NCBI GenBank assembly: GCA_963680875.1
Contig: OY804590.1
Coordinates: 21,638,640 to 21,702,639 of the forward strand
Direction of reading: 5' to 3'
DNA: 64,000 nucleotides
From: Bathymodiolus brooksi
Lineage: Eukaryota; Mollusca; Bivalvia; Mytilida; Modiolidae
The notes under the pieces were generated by a model. It was given only the letters and a program-made list of their open reading frames with translations, ran no database searches and had not been told where the DNA came from. Made by a program: the position numbers and the translations under genes. The first letter of the stretch is position 1. Every line of letters begins with the position of its first letter. Below are positions 44,028 through 54,721 of this stretch, piece after piece.

Positions 44028-45390
44028 CAGTCTCGCAGTCTCGTGCCAAAAGTATTCGCGGAAAATGGCGGACGTTCTGAAACGGCACATTTCCACTGCT
44101 TTTTAAATCGATTTTCCAATGCCGATTCCAGTCTATTTTTTAGTTTGAGACGGTCCCTATAATTTTGATACAGTCCAAATCGATGACGTAATAAAATCGT
44201 CTGCTAAAAATACTTACAGTGTAATTTTTCCTATGTAAACAAAGATGGGTCGAAAGTCTAAAGAATTGTCACCGGACAAGAAAGAAGTAATTGTTAATCT
44301 GAAGTCAAATGGTCACAAGATTAGTGAAATTTCCAGGATGTTGTCAATACCTGAAAGTACCTGCAGGTCAGTTATCGAGACTTATAACGCACGGAAAAGT
44401 TTTGAAAAAGGTCGTCGTTCTGGACGGCCAAGAAAAATGTCTGCTCGGAGTGAAGCCAGATTGAAGCCCTTGGTGAAAAAAAACCGTGGAAAAGTTCTGA
44501 GGGATATAGCAACTGAATTTAATATCGGAAATGGAGATCATAGTGTGAATGAAAGGACTGTTCAGCGATATTTACACAAAAACCGCATTTACAGGAGAAT
44601 AGTGAAAAAGCGAATGGTTGTGAAAGAAATTAACAGAAAAAAGCGATTGACATGGTGCTTACAGAAAAGAAGATGGACTGTAAATGAAAACTGGAGACAT
44701 ATTATATTTAGTGATGAATCACAAATTGTTATTGGCCAGAATAATCGGGTTTACGTGTGGAGAACCGCTCATGAAGCATACCGTCCAGAATGTATGACTG
44801 CTGAATGTGTGCCCAAAGTTTCCGTTATGATATGGGGTTGTATCACATGGAATGGTGTCGGTACTTTATGTCAAGTTAATGGAAATATAAATGCAGAGAA
44901 GTATATTTCAGTTTTGGATAGTCAATTATGGCCAGTTATTGCCCGTCATTTTCCGGATGATTCTTATGTGTTCCAGGACGACAATGCCCCTGTCCATAGG
45001 GCTAGGCTTGTGGAGAGGTATAAGCATGATAACAACATTCATGGTATGGTATGGCCAGCCCAGTCACCTGATATCAATGTCATAGAAAACTGTTGGTTGA
45101 GAATTAAGAGAACTCTGCAATATCGTGCAGGAGGAATTACTAACTCTGGCCAGTTGTTTGACACCATTCTTGACATTTGGCAAAATTTTACTGTTGAATA
45201 TGTTCAGAACTTGTATCAATCCATTCCAAGACGAGTTTTAGCTTGTATAAGATCCAAAGGCCACATTACGAAGTATTAAAGGTAAGTTGTTTTAGCTTAT
45301 TTTACTTTTTCTTAAGTTCAAAATAGCCAAAGCGAGACAACTCAATCTTGACGTCCGCCATTTTCCGCGAATACTTTTGGCACGAGACTG
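44028..45390 (+). mobile_element. Tc1-like transposon, complete
   Basis: Terminal inverted repeats of about 40 bp: CAGTCTCG (twice at the left tip), then GTGCCAAAAGTATTCGCGGA and AAATGGCGGACGT; the right end is the complement. TA lies on both sides. Unit 1 at 32553 carries the empty site, so the insertion followed the duplication. Both ends and the gene are intact, so the element may be active. Confidence 0.93.
44245..45279 (+). CDS. Tc1-family transposase, intact, 344 aa
   Basis: It catalyses cut-and-paste transposition into TA sites. The N-terminus has a helix-turn-helix (GHKISEISRMLSIPESTCRS), then GRPRK, an AT-hook-like link, and a second DNA-binding region. The catalytic residues are in IIFSDESQ (first Asp), YVFQDDNAPVHRA (second Asp) and SPDINVIENCW (Glu); 34 residues separate the second Asp from Glu, the DD34E arrangement of Tc1. 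The usual NPIE is NVIE here. The length of 344 aa is normal for the family. The start ATG at 44245 gives MGRKSKELSPDKK; the stop lies 111 bp before the right end of the element. No frameshift or internal stop was seen. Confidence 0.95.
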   Translation: MGRKSKELSPDKKEVIVNLKSNGHKISEISRMLSIPESTCRSVIETYNARKSFEKGRRSGRPRKMSARSEARLKPLVKKNRGKVLRDIATEFNIGNGDHSVNERTVQRYLHKNRIYRRIVKKRMVVKEINRKKRLTWCLQKRRWTVNENWRHIIFSDESQIVIGQNNRVYVWRTAHEAYRPECMTAECVPKVSVMIWGCITWNGVGTLCQVNGNINAEKYISVLDSQLWPVIARHFPDDSYVFQDDNAPVHRARLVERYKHDNNIHGMVWPAQSPDINVIENCWLRIKRTLQYRAGGITNSGQLFDTILDIWQNFTVEYVQNLYQSIPRRVLACIRSKGHITKY

Positions 45391-45429
45391 TATATTTGAC
45401 GGTTTAACATTTTTCTTTTGAAATTTATA

Positions 45430-47170
45430 GAATTTAATTTTTGTAATACATCACTCAAAGCAATCAATATTATATCTGCTGTTATATTTATTAACACAGT
45501 CACTTGAAATCGAAATTAACGAAAAAAATAAAAATGAAAAAAAAAGTAAAAAAATATATTACGTTACGCGCGATGTTGGTGACACTTGACGTTACACATA
45601 ATTAACGTTGAAAAGAACGTTTCGCGTCTTCTTTTTCATTTTTCTTCTTCCTTATTTGTGTTTGCATACCGTGGGTTTGGTTAGGATGGAGGTGGTGTGG
45701 GTATGTTTTGATGTGTTGTTCTTTATTTCGGAATTTCACTTTTTGTTTTTATTGATTTTTATTTTATTTTGGCTTGCTTGTATATATATGTGTTGTTGGT
45801 GTTTTCCTTTAGGTGTTTATTTCAATGTTTGTTTGTTTGCTTATTTATTTCGTTTGTATTCCCTTTTTGTATTTATTTATTGTTTATGTTATGTGACTGT
45901 ACTTTATCATTTTTTCTTTGAAAGTATATCTTGCACTAAAACGAGATTATCATATTCTGTTTGTTTATTGATTGATTGTATACGTTGTATTCTTGAAAAT
46001 TTCTCGTAATATCTTATGTATAATCTAGTGAAATTATAATTAAAATAATTCAGTTCACATTTTAAATTTTCATATAAATCAATTATATTTCGCGATTTTT
46101 TTTTAGCTATTATATAATTATAGTTTCTACAATGCACACATTCTTTTTTGTAATGCTTGTTCAAAAATGACACACACAAAAATTAAGGTCATGAATTCAT
46201 TTTTAATTAGGGTCGCTTGAGTAAGCGGAAACACATCGTTATTTTTTCAGGTTTGGTATATTTTTGTATTTTTTTTTCGCTCTTTTGTTTGTTGTTTTTC
46301 AAGTTTTGATATCGTTTGTTTGTTTTTAGCTTCGCTTTTTTTAGTTGTTGTTTATTTGTTTTAATTTTAATAGAAAAATATAGAAGTAGCGCGACGTTAT
46401 TTTGCCGCCGATAAGAAAAAACGTTTACTGGACAAATTGGATAACCTTCTACAATTTTACGTAGAAATCGTAATTTTTATCCGAAATCAAGTTTGTTAAG
46501 TTCAATCTCTGCCACTGAAAATGAAAATTTTTTGTTATTTGGATTTAGCACGAAAATTATGAGCGAAAAATATAGTTTCGAATGTGTAAAGTTTTATACT
46601 TCGTGGTTTTTTTACGTCAAGTTGCAACTGGACATTTTGTTGACCTTACTCCTTTAGGAAAATGGTCCGAAAAACGTATTTTAAGGTTTTTACTGAGAAA
46701 AATGTAAAAGACATACGGATATTTTGTAACGCTTCACATGAAAAATTTGTGCGTTAACGTCGTTTTTCTTCCAATAAATTCGTTTTCAAAAGCAAAAATA
46801 AACCTAATTTAATATAATAAAACAATTATTCGTATAATTCTTTATACAAGCATGTATCGGAAATAAAAATCCACCAATCTAAAAAAAAGTCTACATTCGT
46901 TTTACTTATTTCATGTTCTATTTAGTCAAAGTATCACCAATAATATATATTTTTTTATTTGGATTTCAAGTGACTGTATTATTAATCCAGCTAAATTTAT
47001 GTCTCGCTACATAACCGTAGTTCTTATCTTTAAAAACGGTTCCGCAGTTATATTCATGACGAGAACTAGTTTGCAAACAATAATTCTTGTAGGTATAAAG
47101 CATGCAATACGGCTAATGTGTGGAATTCAGATTGGCACAGCAAAACAATTAAGTATACATGCTGAATGGT
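45430..47170. other. Unit 2 counterpart of 32593-34795
   Basis: Colinear AT-rich block with two deletions relative to unit 1. No gene recognised. Confidence 0.55.
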
Positions 47171-47177
47171 TTGAATA

Positions 47178-47331
47178 TAAATATGATAGTTTGTCCTCCC
47201 GGCTAATTCCATCTGTCGATTTACTGTATTTGTATATATTGTATATAGTTTATATCTGTCCATTTATTTGTAACTTCTCTGTATATGTGCTATGCACTGT
47301 CAGTTTGAGAAATAAAGATTATTACTAATAT
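47178..47331 (+). mobile_element. 5'-truncated LINE tail inserted in unit 2
   Basis: About 150 bp present here but absent at 34796 in unit 1. It ends AAATAAAGATTATTACTAA, and AATAT at both borders is a possible target duplication. This is the 3' UTR of a LINE inserted after the duplication. Confidence 0.75.
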
Positions 47332-47779
47332 CATGCCCTGTAATGGACCGCCTATGACTACTCTTATTGCAAGCTATTGACTGTTATGAGTTGTTGCTCA
47401 GGGCCGGTGTCCTATAGTAGTTTTCCCCCCTAGCCATTTTCCCCCCCGGAAAACTGACTATATAGCCATTTTCCCCCCCGGAAAAATGACTATATCATTG
47501 AACATAGCCATTCCCCCCCCCCCCCCAGTTTTTGACAGTGGGAAAAGTGGCTATATAGTAGAATTTCCCCCCGGAAAAATGGCTATATAGTCAATTTTCC
47601 CCCTCGTCTTAACATAAACCTGACTTCAACGTAATCTTACCCAACCAAGACCTTTAAAGTATGCAAACTCTAGGCTAGACATTACCCTACCCTTAGGCCT
47701 AATCCTCACCGAATCCCTCGGTCCAACACTATCCCTAAACCTAGGCCTTAACTTAATCCTAATTTTAAACCTTACCTTA

Positions 47780-48075
47780 AACCTAGCCTAATCGTAGGTC
47801 GAACTTACAACGCGAATGTGAAGGTATGGTAAACTTAAAGGCAAGTTTTCCGACGGCGAAATGAACGACCGTTTTACAGATATGGGGTTCTCGCAAGGTC
47901 ACCAGTCTTGTGGGGGGAGCCCGATATTTCAATCTGGAAAATCGGCGAAACCCTGAGCTAGAGAAGGTGCCTTGAAACCTTGATACACATGAGGATCGAA
48001 CCCACAACGGTGTCGACATCCTGATTGTAATGTCCAGCGCCTTGACCACTCGGCCACCTTCCTGCTTGCGAAGAT
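47780..48075 (-). mobile_element. SINE-like repeat with Leu/Ser-type tRNA head
   Basis: On the minus strand AGGTGGCCGAGTGGTCAAGG is an A-box of class II tRNA type and GTGGGTTCGATCC is a B-box. The acceptor stem does not close, and the sequence continues into a non-tRNA body, so this is a derived repeat and not a tRNA gene. Confidence 0.7.
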
Positions 48076-48625
48076 GCAAAAAAAAAGACGCGAATAAGCG
48101 AGAGCCGAAAACCTGAAAAGGTTGAAACGCAAAATGGAGAAATGATTTCGATTTCGCCTCTTCGCTGTTGCAATTTAGAATTTTTGCTTTTTCGATTGTG
48201 CATTTTCGCTTTCACAATTTCGCGATTTAATTTCGTCTTTCAAAATCCAAAGGCAAAGTCTAACATACTATAGTCACTCTAGTTAATCTTATTTCAGTCC
48301 GTGACTAATATGCACATTTAGGTACTAATTTTCTAACTGCATAAATTTGGGTATAGTTAAAAATAAAATAAAACTGATATATAAAAGAAATATACGTATG
48401 TCTGGAGAATATATATTTGATGAGTCAGCATGGGCATTTTAACCATCGATTGAGGTGCAGAATTTCCAAAAAAGATCTTGAAATCAAATACAAAGTGTGA
48501 ATCTAGCTCACAATAACATTGATTATTTGTTTATTACGTTAAATCATCGAGCGCACTCAATTTATTGTGGGCTATTATTAGGGGCCAACTTCCCACTAGT
48601 GAGATATGGACATAAAATGGGTACC

Positions 48626-49649
48626 CAGAGCCGGACTTAGAGGGGGGCGTGCGGGGCGTGCGCCCCCCCCCTCCCCCCCCTAAAATTTGAAAAGCATATG
48701 TTATACAATGTTAATTAAGCAGTTCAACAAACAACTTTTTGTTAAATTTGTCAAGATAAAAAGCTTGTGTTATTTTGACCACAATGAATCCCTATTATTA
48801 CTGTGGCAGGCCAGCAATCTTATCTGAAACTGTTCAAAAGTCAAAATGAATAGTAATGATATTAGGAGTAAATTTGGAATATCATTCTAAAAAGCTCTAC
48901 CCATTGATAAATGATCAGTATACTGTCCGTTCGGATGAAGCTTTTCGTTTCGCTGTTGGTTTCTTCATTGAAAACGTATGATTCGTTCTTGTTTATAGAC
49001 AAACAAAGGCGAATATGTTAACATTAATGCTGCATGAAACGATTCTGATCATCTAATTTAGTTACTGTACGTAAGCTAATCAGAAATCAACAACAAGTTC
49101 ATGTATTGACAATTTCCGCTTTTGTTTGTCTATAAACAAGAACGGTCGAATCATACGTTTTCAAGGAATGAATCAAACGACGAAAAGAAAAGCTCCATCC
49201 GGACGGGCAGTATTAACTAGAACCACCCGAAAGGACAAGCATCGAAAGTACAGACCAATTAGTGAAATGAGGAATGCGTTAACACTAAACCAAGTTCTTT
49301 GAAGGGTTAAAATATCGTGATCGATCAGTCATAAGTTGAACAATTCGTATCACGGTTGTTCAAAAAAAGTTTTACTTTAGGTTCTTATAATCTGACAAAA
49401 ACATACTGTTAACAATTATCCGACAAAATTAAAACTCAAAGTCAATTTTTTTTGGTCTGATAAAAATGGTGTGGTTGATTCAAAATTGTCGTTCTAATAA
49501 ATGTCTGTAATTCCTCAAACCCTCAGAGCTTCAGGGGGGCTTTGTCCCCCTGTGTCCCTTACCAGGGCTCTGCCCTGGACCCACTGGGGACCTTAAGACC
49601 CCTCGCATATTCACGCCCCCCCTGACCACAAATCCTGGATCCGCCCCTG
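48626..49649. mobile_element. hAT-type non-autonomous element with 5-bp target duplication
   Basis: The left end CAGAGCCGGACTTAGAGGGG and the right end CTGGATCCGCCCCTG are flanked by GTACC on both sides. The interior right half has GGGGGCTTTGTCCCCCTGTG and CAGGGCTCTGCCCTGG, as in related hAT MITEs. No coding remnant seen. Confidence 0.82.
48918..49212. repeat. Diverged foldback inside the hAT element
   Basis: Arms of about 100 bp (ACGTATGATTCG, TTCTTGTTTATAGACAAACA) with about 95 bp between them and several mismatches. Confidence 0.8.
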
Positions 49650-49688
49650 GTACCCCTTAAGAATAGTAACAGATGTCCATGTTTTGCT

Positions 49689-50262
49689 ATGATCCAAATG
49701 ACTTCGAATGGGCTTTCCCAAAAGCAAAAAATAGGGCATCTAATGGGACATTATATGATACCCCACCACGTTTTGCATATTTTCAGTCTTGAAACGGCCA
49801 TAACTTTTGAACCAATTATCCGATCAAATTAAAATTTGAACTTGATCTGTATTTTATGGTACTAAACAAATGTAGAAAATCATTCAACACGTTCTAAAGG
49901 TATCATCTGGAAACCATCGGGGGACGGACAGACGGACACTCAACTGCAGAATTTTTCGGAGGCCATCACATAATAGTAATAGTGATGGCCTCCGAAAAAT
50001 TCTGCAGTTGAGTGTCCGTCTGTCCGTCCCCCGATGGTTTCCAGATGATACCTTTAGAACGTGTTGAATGATTTTCTACATTTGTTTAGTACCATAAAAT
50101 ACAGATCAAGTTCAAATTTTAGTTTGATCGGATAATTGGTTCAAAAGTTATGGCCGTTTCAAGACTGAAAATATGCAAAACGTGGTGGGGTATCATATAA
50201 TGTCCTATTAGATGCCCTATTTTTTGCTTTTGGGAAAGCCCATTCAAAGTCATTTGGATCAT
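49689..50262. repeat. Near-perfect palindrome, 281-bp arms
   Basis: 49689-49969 is matched in reverse complement by 49982-50262 with a 12-bp spacer. I counted only a few mismatches (for example ACTTCGAA versus ACTTTGAA). It includes a GGGGGACGGACAGACGGACA block and no open frame of note. Confidence 0.93.
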
Positions 50263-50389
50263 CCATGTACAAGCTACTTGGCTAGTAAACCCATCGACAC
50301 TAATAGTCGACCAAAAGTGGCCCTGGGAAGTGGTAGTAAAATTTAACAGAGCAATTAAGTTGAATATTCAAGCCATTTTCAGAGGGGGA

Positions 50390-50636
50390 CTACTATGTAG
50401 TCATTCTTTCGGGGGGGAAATCCTACTATATAGCCATTCTTCCGGGGGGGAAATCCCACTATATAGCCATTCTTCCGGGGGGAAATCCTACTATATAGCC
50501 ATTTTTCCGGGGGGGGGGGGGGGGAAACTGGCTATGGGGGAAAAATGGCTCTATAACGCTCCTATAGTAGTTTTTCCCCCTAGCCATTTTTCCGGGGGGA
50601 AAACTGACTATGGGGGAAAAATGGCTCTATAACACC
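50390..50636. repeat. G-rich tandem units at the right end of the composite element
   Basis: Units of about 33-36 bp with CTACTATATAGCCATTCTTC and a run of G. The left end of the element, 47420-47600, has the complementary C-rich form. Confidence 0.85.
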
Positions 50637-50917
50637 GGCTTTAATCCAATTTGACTAATTGCTCCCAATTGGGCGCCGCACTTAAGGGTCCCACGCTGAA
50701 GTTATATATTCTCAGCTGTTTTAGTTTTAAATTATTTTATTGTAAATAAACAATAGGATTGGACAACAAGTTATACCAACTTATATGAAGTCCTCTCCTT
50801 ACAAAATATACACATGAAATAATGACAGCAAGACAAAACACTAACAATAGATATTTAAAATTTTGACACTGATAAGAAGAAAGTAAGAAGTACTGGTGAA
50901 AAATTGCTGACTTAGCC

Positions 50918-52110
50918 CTAAAATCGTTTAGATTGGTTTATAAAAGTTCGAGCTTTTCCAAAAATTTTGGAGTTAACGTCATAACTATAGTTGTCGTTCC
51001 CAAAGAGTAAAGTTTCAATGTTTATATTGATATCGTCACAATCACTAAGAAGTGTTCTTCTTTCGTTTAGGTATAAAGGACATTCAAGAAAATAATGTAT
51101 AGCATCTTCAAAAGAAGCACCGCAATTACATTTATAATTATTTATTACATGTATTCTTGACAGATCTGCATTGAGTGCGCTGCATTGGTGGTTAAGTCTA
51201 GTATGTAATATATTTAGTTTCCGGGAGCCTTCATTATAATACTCTGGGGGTTTATAGGTATCACCTTTCACTCTATTTCTAAACAAAGATATTGTAGAGG
51301 AATTTCTTATTGATATATCTTGATTGTTCCAAAGCGATACGGTAGATGGAATAAATGAGCATGCTGATGTTCTCAGTCTACATCTGGGTGGAATATAATT
51401 CTGACTATTATTTCTAAGGTTATAATTATTTGCATTTGATGTCGCTGGAGGTAAACAGTTAAATAAATATGGAGGGCATAATTTGTTATGAATTTTATAG
51501 AAAATAGTTAATTTACGATTTTTTCGCCGATTAGCTAAAGTTTCCCATCCAGTCTCAAAATATAATGAATCCTTACTAGCAAATTTTGTCAGACCTGTTA
51601 CAATTCGTGCCGCTTCTAATTGTATTTTTTCCAATTTTTCAATGTCCCGCTCATAGCACCCATCCCACACTTCGCATGCATATTCTAGTACTGGTCTGAT
51701 AAATGTAAGATAGATATTTGACAATGCTCGTTTAGATAAAGTAAGTTTCAATTTACGAAGAACATTTACTTGTTTTAATGCTGATCTAGCTATGTTTTCA
51801 ATATGTACAGTCCAGTTTCCATCAGATACAAATGTTACACCCAGATGTTTATGATTATCAACAAGTTCAACTGATTCGTCATCAAATCGTATGTTTCATT
51901 CAGGAATATTAGTATTATTTGATATTATAAGAGTTTTAGTTTTTTTAAGGGTTAAAGTCCACAAGCCATGTTTTTACCCATTGATCCAATATTTGTAAAT
52001 CATTATTGATCTCAATTTGCATTAAATCAAAATTTTGCCCAGAGTATGACAATGAAGTATCGTCAGCAAACAGTCTTGCCTATTCAAGTACACACAACAC
52101 ACTGCAGAGT
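50918..52110 (-). pseudogene. LINE RT C-terminal region, unit 2 copy (longest frame 277 aa)
   Basis: The intact frame 51751-50918 encodes SNIYLTFIRPVLEYACEVWD, typical of the region after the RT palm, and near the end YKCNCGASFEDAIHYFLEC, the closing Cys-His motif of CR1/Jockey-like LINEs. Upstream on the minus strand, broken by a stop (IPE-stop-NIRFDDE) and a frameshift near 51950, lies LFADDTSLSYSG, the RT catalytic FADD box. The endonuclease domain and most of RT are absent, so this is a 5'-truncated dead copy. It was duplicated with the block; unit 1 has the more damaged version. Confidence 0.85.
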
Positions 52111-52188
52111 TTACAGAGAACATCTTTGACCCCGCACCTCCTAAGCCCGGTGTTCCTGTTGCTGCTGCCTTTTTTTACTTGGCAGTCG

Positions 52189-52432
52189 TGGTTGTGATCG
52201 TATGGCAGTTGGATTTACATCTAACTATCCTATCAGAGTCTACTACTAGGCTAAAGTGGTGAGTTCGAATCCCACTCATGGCGAGGTGTACTCGATACAA
52301 CATTATGTGATAAGTTTGTTAGTGACTTGTCACAGGTCGTTGGTTTTCTCTGGGTCCTCTGGTTTCCTCCACCAATAAAACTGACTGACATAATATAACT
52401 GAAATATTGTTGAAAATGACGTTAAACACCAT
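52189..52432 (+). mobile_element. SINE family A (unit 2)
   Basis: Same insertion as 36395-36646, carried by the duplication. Confidence 0.88.
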
Positions 52433-52757
52433 AAATCCTAATCTTAAACTATAAATCAGATACAATGATTGGAATAATTTGACATAAAACACAATATAAC
52501 TCTAGTCAGAGAAAACAGAATGAACCACAGTCAGAATCAGAGCCATTATCAATGGTATTCAATAAAAACTACAACGTAAGGGATGTTTTGTATATAATTT
52601 ATCAGATTATCGAACCCAATATAAGATAATATAGCTTGGTAGTTACTCATCGGATTTTGTCATATATATTTTTACTTCCGAAAACAATCTTCAGCATGTC
52701 TACAAACTCGTGCAAACACAAAATGTGTGCATTAGCCTCGTGTCATTGAAGAACAGA

Positions 52758-54635
52758 TTGAAGGGAAAATGCATTTTTGTATACATAAACATGATATATT
52801 ATTATACGTGCACATCTATCCTGCTACACATTAATTAATTGACACAATTCCACAGATAACGTTCGTGGTCCTGGCTGTTCTGATTACTGATTCCAATGGT
52901 TTCTGGAGTAGAAGGTCTCATTGTGGAACCTGGTTCAGGCGCAGACCATGTACCGCGAGGAAATGCAGCGGTAAGAAAAATAAATAAATAAGACATCTTA
53001 TGTCTATTTAAAAAATGTCACACACTGTACTGTACCAATTAATTTTTGTTTTAATCGAGTTAATGCGTGCGTCTCGCCATTGTTTATGTCTCCCTATAGT
53101 TTTGTGTCTCGTCATTGTTTGTGTCTTGCTATAGTTTTGTGTCTCACCATTGTTTCGTGTATTGCTATTGTTTTGTGTCTCACTATTATTTTGTGTATCA
53201 TTTTTATTTTGTGGCGCGCTAATATTTTGCGTCACTCTATCGCAATGTTATATAAACATAAGAAGTACCATCCATAGTTGAAAAACAGTTTCTAAAAATC
53301 GAAATCTTTTTAAGAAAAGTTTGTAGATACCAAGGGAGTAATCAGATACCGTTTAATCAAAGAAATACAGACAATGCAATGTTCAAAAGACAAGCAACGA
53401 TCTACAAAACACTACACAGAAACTAAAGAATGGGCAACGCAAACCCCAATGAAAACCGGGGGTGAACTCAGGTGCTCCGGAAGGGTAAGCAGTTCCTGCT
53501 CCACATGTGGCACCTGTCATGTTACTCTTGTAACAAACCCGGTGATAAGTCATGAATGAGGAAAAGACCGCATTGTGATTTCGACAAACGAAGCATACAA
53601 TAATGTTATGTGAATATTTGTAAAGATACTTGTGAAAGCTGTTGATTTGTTTTGTTTGATTGTTTTTTTTCTTTGAACTTATTAATTTTTCTTATCATTA
53701 TTATTTTACTAGCTGTCTAGTTGAAACGCACCGTTCAAATTGTCCATTCAATGCAGTTCTGTTGTTTGTTTGTTTTGATTTATTTTTTTTCCTCTCTCTT
53801 TTTTCAGTTTCTTTTTGTTTTTTTTTGTTTGGTTTTTTGTTGTTGTTGTTTTTCTCTCTCTTGTTTACATTAACATGTAACAACAACTTTCCGTTTGGGA
53901 TGATGTAAGATAACCTTCGTTCATCTGTTACCAACAAGTCATACAAAACAGTTAACTGTATTGACTAATTGTACAAAACCTAAAGCGTGGGATTGGGTTT
54001 CAATATCTCAAGATGTAGTAGGTTCGTCGATGATTGGTCGGTTAAAAATATTACCTATGACATGATCCTATACGGGATCTCGTTAGTGGTTAGTGTATAG
54101 CTGACAAAATTTCCAACATACATTTAATTTTAATTAGATTGTGTTTTTACCAAATTTTAATCAAACATAGTAAGTGGCCGTTTTCCTTCAATATGTTGTA
54201 TGCAAATGTTTACAAATTGTTTCATATTTAATAAAACATACTTTTATAGACCCTTCAAGAGGTAGACCATTTTATTTTGGGACAACCAGTCTGTGGTGTA
54301 TGGTGATAGGGAAGAGAGAGGCATCACCATCTCGACCTACTTGGGCACTGACACACAGATGGATCCAATATGGAGGTCATTTTTTTGAAAGACTAAATAG
54401 CAAGGGAGATTTGTATCGTCATGGATCTCCATCTGATAGCTCTCATTGTTCAACGAAGCGTGAAAGCAAGCCAGCAGGGTACAGCAATTTAAGCATCGAC
54501 TGTCTCAAGCGGTGTACCAATAACTACGAAAAAAAGTACGGATCTTACCATTGGCTCAACAACAACTGTCATGATTTCGCCAACAGGTTCTCAGACATGT
54601 TGTGTAGTAGAACAACTTGTCCATCATGGTGTTGA
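52758..54635 (+). CDS. Predicted secreted protein with His and Asn-Cys motifs, unit 2 copy
   Basis: Same exon layout: exon 1 equivalent 52758-52778, exon 2 52856-52970, exon 3 54250-54635; splice signals and phases are kept. Exon 2 is 33 nt (11 codons) longer than in unit 1: after TFVVLAVLITDSNG it reads FWSRRSHCGTWFRRRPCTAR, adding two Cys and several Arg. Exon 3 keeps LTHRWIQYGG, NNCHDFANRFSDML and the closing Cys tail, but about 23 other residues differ. The predicted start codon is TTG instead of ATG and I find no other in-frame ATG nearby, so this copy may lack secretion, start elsewhere, or be a pseudogene. AATAAA follows at 54687-54692. No frameshift or premature stop is seen. Confidence 0.55.
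53070..53230. repeat. Degenerate tandem repeat in intron 2, unit 2
   Basis: Counterpart of 37246-37400 with small differences. Confidence 0.6.
53322..53563 (-). repeat. Interspersed repeat Y (unit 2)
   Basis: Duplicate of 37492-37730. Confidence 0.75.
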
Positions 54636-54721
54636 ACATGAAGAAACATATAAGGAGAGAAAACTTGTTTGAAATTCCCTCTAAATAATAAAATATATAG
54701 ATTTACTAAGAGTTATAGTTA

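Larger units (their letters stand above)
43991..45427. repeat. Extra inverted copy of flanking DNA at the Tc1 insertion
   Basis: 43991-44027 is the reverse complement of 45391-45427 (TATATTTGACGGTTTAACAT and onward). Unit 1 has this sequence once, at 32556-32592, so the left copy was added with the insertion. Confidence 0.88.
47403..50637. mobile_element. Composite foldback element inserted in unit 2
   Basis: The ends are GCCGGTGTCCTATAGTAG and CTATAACACCGGC; both ends carry inverted blocks of CCCCC-GGAAAA and CTATATAGCC. Unit 1 has the uninterrupted site at about 34865 (GCTCGGGGCGGGCTTTAATC). The interior holds a tRNA-derived repeat, a hAT element and a large palindrome. No transposase gene is visible, so it is non-autonomous. 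Confidence 0.8.

Noticed and set aside
47985..48062. Functional tRNA-Leu/Ser gene
   Set aside because: A- and B-boxes are present, but the acceptor stem does not pair and the sequence runs into a SINE-like body.
47783..48079. Basic protein on the minus strand (GGRVVKALDITIR..)
   Set aside because: It is a chance frame through the tRNA-like head of a repeat.
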